A stretch of DNA of 64,000 bases from NCBI GenBank assembly GCA_024235795.1, contig JACKLR010000001.1:62001-126000 (forward strand). Direction: 5' to 3'. The stretch's first letter is position 1; each line of letters opens with the position of its first letter. Positions 61,699 to 64,000 of the stretch are shown piece by piece. A program made the position numbers and the translations under genes. Origin of the DNA: Burkholderiales bacterium (GTDB taxonomy: Bacteria; Pseudomonadota; Gammaproteobacteria; Burkholderiales; Nitrosomonadaceae). Below the pieces are notes generated by a model. It was not told the origin of the DNA. It saw only the letters and a list, made by a program, of their open reading frames with translations, and ran no database searches.

Positions 61699-63381
61699 AT
61701 GACTGCAAATCATTCAGATGAAGATAACAAAACGATACTTCAACAAGACCAAACACAACGCATTGATCCTATACCTGAAATATCGAATAACGAGGAACAC
61801 GAAAAAAATGCGCTTCCTATCGGCACTATACTAGAAGACTATGAAATCATAGATATTATTGGATGGGGAGGATTTGGTATCGTTTATCTTGCCAACGACA
61901 ATCTTGGCAGAAAAGTAGCCATAAAAGAATACATGCCCACCTCGCTGGCCAAGCGAATTGATACGACCACAGTAATAGTCATATCTCAAAAATATGAAGA
62001 AACCTTTCAGGCGGGATTGCGTAGTTTCGTCAATGAGGCACGCTTACTAGCACAATTTGATCATCCTTCATTGATTGAAGTATTTCGTTTCTGGGAAAGT
62101 AACGGGACTGCATATATGGCAATGCCTTTCTACCAGGGTGAAACGCTTAAAGAAATGTTGCGAAAAATGCAAAACCCACCCGAAGAAGCATGGCTAAAGT
62201 TTTTACTTGAACATCTTATTGACGCGATCGATGTACTCCACAAAGCGCAATGTTTTCACCGTGACATATCTCCAGATAACATTTTGATTCTGCCCGATAG
62301 AAATCCTGTACTTCTGGATTTTGGCGCCGCACGTCATGTCATTAATAATATGACACATTCTTTAACCGTTATTCTTAAACCCGGTTTTGCGCCTATCGAA
62401 CAATACGGTGAAATTGCAACCATGAGACAAGGTGCATGGACGGATATTTATGCGCTTGCCGCAGTTATCTATCAGGCCATAACCGGTAAAACGCCAGTTC
62501 CTTCTGTAAGCCGCGTGGTATCAGACACACTGGTACCTCTCAGTGAACTGGCAGCTAATAAATACAGTACAGACTTTCTGAAAGCTATCGATACAGCGCT
62601 GTCGGTCCGACCTGAAGACCGCCCGCAAAGTGTAGATGAGTTTCGTAATCTTCTTGGTTTAAAGTCAAATCAACCGGGCAATCATTCAAAACCGTTTACC
62701 ATCAAGAAAAATCAATCCAAAAAAATATTTATATTTTCGAGTATTGTATTATTAACATTTGCTGTCTTTATCCCTTATTTCATTCAGGATGATACCGAAT
62801 CCACCCAAACTACTAATCCGACACAACACAAACCAGCTGTTCAAAAAAAGAAAAACTACACTCCCCTGAACGCTTTAAATGAAATTCTGGAAAAACGCGA
62901 CATCAACCACGCTGTTTCTATCTCTATAAAGAAAGCAAAAGTCCGTATTGGTTTGGATCCGCTGCAGTTCAGCATTAACTCGTCAAGAAACGGTTATGTT
63001 TATTTATTGATGGTGGGTACCAACCAAAGCGACTTTTATCTGCTTTTTCCGAATAAAATCGATTCGAATAACACGATAAAAGCTGATATCCCTTTAAATC
63101 TGCCACGTCCAGAATGGAAAATGCTTGCAGATGGACCACCGGGCACCAATCATTTCGCCATCATTGTTTCTGATAACCAACGTGATTTTAGTTCTGCGGG
63201 ACTAACTGGCATAGATCCATTTGCCAAATTTCCGTTCCAACAGGCAAAGCTGTTATATCAAAATTATTCTGGAATACAACCGCTATTTGCAGGCGAGGCA
63301 ATCTGTCCTGAAACGAGTATAGATAATTGCTCAAATTCCTATGGTGCGACTGTTTTTTCCATAGAAGAAATCCAGTCCTGA
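61699..63381 (+). CDS. Second Ser/Thr kinase, with C-terminal DUF4384 domain
   Basis: 560 residues from ATG 61699 (an in-frame TTG lies at 61669). Kinase domain: loop GWGGFG (55-60), Lys76 in VAIKEY, FHRDISPDNILIL, LLDFGAAR. One membrane helix (KIFIFSSIVLLTFAVFIPYF) precedes a periplasmic DUF4384-like domain (VSISIKKAKVRIGLDPLQFSINSSRNGYVYLLMVGTNQSDFYLLFPN). Closely similar to the first kinase in the catalytic part but with a different sensor half, so the pair likely arose by duplication and domain exchange. No Ser/Thr phosphatase gene is present in the window. Confidence 0.92.
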   Translation: MTANHSDEDNKTILQQDQTQRIDPIPEISNNEEHEKNALPIGTILEDYEIIDIIGWGGFGIVYLANDNLGRKVAIKEYMPTSLAKRIDTTTVIVISQKYEETFQAGLRSFVNEARLLAQFDHPSLIEVFRFWESNGTAYMAMPFYQGETLKEMLRKMQNPPEEAWLKFLLEHLIDAIDVLHKAQCFHRDISPDNILILPDRNPVLLDFGAARHVINNMTHSLTVILKPGFAPIEQYGEIATMRQGAWTDIYALAAVIYQAITGKTPVPSVSRVVSDTLVPLSELAANKYSTDFLKAIDTALSVRPEDRPQSVDEFRNLLGLKSNQPGNHSKPFTIKKNQSKKIFIFSSIVLLTFAVFIPYFIQDDTESTQTTNPTQHKPAVQKKKNYTPLNALNEILEKRDINHAVSISIKKAKVRIGLDPLQFSINSSRNGYVYLLMVGTNQSDFYLLFPNKIDSNNTIKADIPLNLPRPEWKMLADGPPGTNHFAIIVSDNQRDFSSAGLTGIDPFAKFPFQQAKLLYQNYSGIQPLFAGEAICPETSIDNCSNSYGATVFSIEEIQS

Positions 63382-63399
63382 TATTGATTTTCGCAAAGA

Positions 63400-63942
63400 C
63401 TATCGCTCGTCTGCTCTAACGATTGTCACGCGCCTGTTTTCTGGCGCTATCGGATTGTCACGATTAATCAATTCGCTGTAACCTTTACCCACCGCAACAA
63501 GCCTTTCACGATTGACGTTGTGCTTCCATACCAAATAATCCTTAACAGCTTCAGCTCGCGCCTGTGACAAATTCTGATTTAAAATAAAACTGCCACGTGG
63601 ATCTGTATGTCCCTCAATGACAAATTTCAAATCAGCCAGCTTGTCCATATTTAATGCCCGCCCGACTTTATCCAGTGCATAAATCGCATCGTCTGTTAAA
63701 ACAGCAGAATTGGTCTTAAATGTAATCATCATAGACGCACTGGCCGGACCATCAGGCAGTGATTCAGGCTCACTTCGAAATACCTTGATACTCCGGGTGC
63801 GAATACTTCTCTCTGGCGCCAGCATTTCGATCAATCCAGCCTCGGTGACCTCATCAGGACTCAATACATTTCCAGATTGCCCTTTAACAGAAAAAACCGA
63901 AAAGCAGACCAGGATCAAAACCAGCCATGATAATTTCTTCAT
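63400..63942 (-). CDS. OmpA-family peptidoglycan-binding protein
   Basis: 180 residues from ATG 63942, which has GAGG at a good distance; the frame continues to 63954. A signal peptide (MKKLSWLVLILVCFSVFSVKG) and a C-terminal OmpA domain (MITFKTNSAVLTDDAIYALDKVGRALNMDKLADLKFVIEGHTDPRGSFILNQNLSQARAEAVKDYL...NRRVTIV). It binds peptidoglycan from the periplasm or outer membrane. It converges on the kinase gene and may or may not belong to the T6SS locus. Confidence 0.88.
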   Translation of the reverse strand: MKKLSWLVLILVCFSVFSVKGQSGNVLSPDEVTEAGLIEMLAPERSIRTRSIKVFRSEPESLPDGPASASMMITFKTNSAVLTDDAIYALDKVGRALNMDKLADLKFVIEGHTDPRGSFILNQNLSQARAEAVKDYLVWKHNVNRERLVAVGKGYSELINRDNPIAPENRRVTIVRADER

Positions 63943-64000
63943 TTTGCACCTCACGTTTATTGAAAAATAAAACTCGAGTTTAGTCTTTAAAAATTACTAG

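Noticed and set aside
1..64000. tRNA, rRNA, CRISPR arrays, prophage structural genes or a replication origin
   Set aside because: None was recognised by reading either strand; a covariance-model scan was not possible here.

Overview
The window looks like a chromosomal piece of a Gram-negative, moderately AT-rich proteobacterium. A porin, a dihaem c-type cytochrome, lipoproteins and a complete type VI secretion system (T6SS) support this. The mixture of an ISAs1-type element carrying DUF4338, REP-associated Y1 transposases and many toxin-antitoxin modules recalls Nitrosomonas-like Betaproteobacteria. That placement is inference from gene content; no ribosomal or species-diagnostic gene is present, and I see no rRNA, tRNA or CRISPR array.

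Region by region. 1-2.4 kb: 5' part of a porin and a dihaem cytochrome c. 2.4-7.7 kb: mobile-element zone with an IS5-type transposase, an ISNCY-type transposase remnant and a complete ISAs1-type element (5764-7667) with terminal repeats and 10-bp target duplication, whose DUF4338-transposase reading frame is split at an A_AAA_AAG heptamer. 7.7-16.5 kb: a secreted lipase gene and an FHA-EAL gene, each broken by an identical 148-bp miniature transposon (TIRs GGCTCT..., 8-bp target duplications), plus a large glycine-zipper membrane protein, a TIGR02270 protein and an FHA/transmembrane/lytic-transglycosylase protein. 16.7-24.3 kb: an effector-like island with an M15-type peptidase, a peptidoglycan-binding/His-Cys protein, an HExxH protein and an extensin-like peptidase, two of them followed by an exported, immunity-like partner. 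24.3-31.8 kb: toxin-antitoxin and Y1-transposase region (yefM-yoeB, PIN/Phd, a BrnT-like/RHH pair) with an M48 protease and a duplicated ~320-bp segment.

31.8-63.9 kb is the T6SS. The minus-strand arm runs tssA, tssBC, hcp, tagJ, tssEFG, clpV, vgrG, DUF6484, DUF2169, ketosynthase-like protein, a DUF4150 PAAR-like HNH effector and its probable immunity protein, interrupted by DUF4160/DUF2442 and hicAB modules. The divergent plus-strand arm runs tssJ, tssK, tssL (with OmpA domain), tssM, tagF, two Ser/Thr kinases flanking a lipoprotein, then a convergent OmpA-like gene. All thirteen core Tss components are present.

A recurring palindrome close to TGTGA-N6-TCACA lies upstream of the M15 effector (16706), the extensin-like effector (24319), tssB (49866) and, in its pre-insertion context, the lipase (5693). 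Weaker versions lie at 11309 and 51150. This suggests that a CRP-family regulator ties the secretion apparatus to its scattered effectors.
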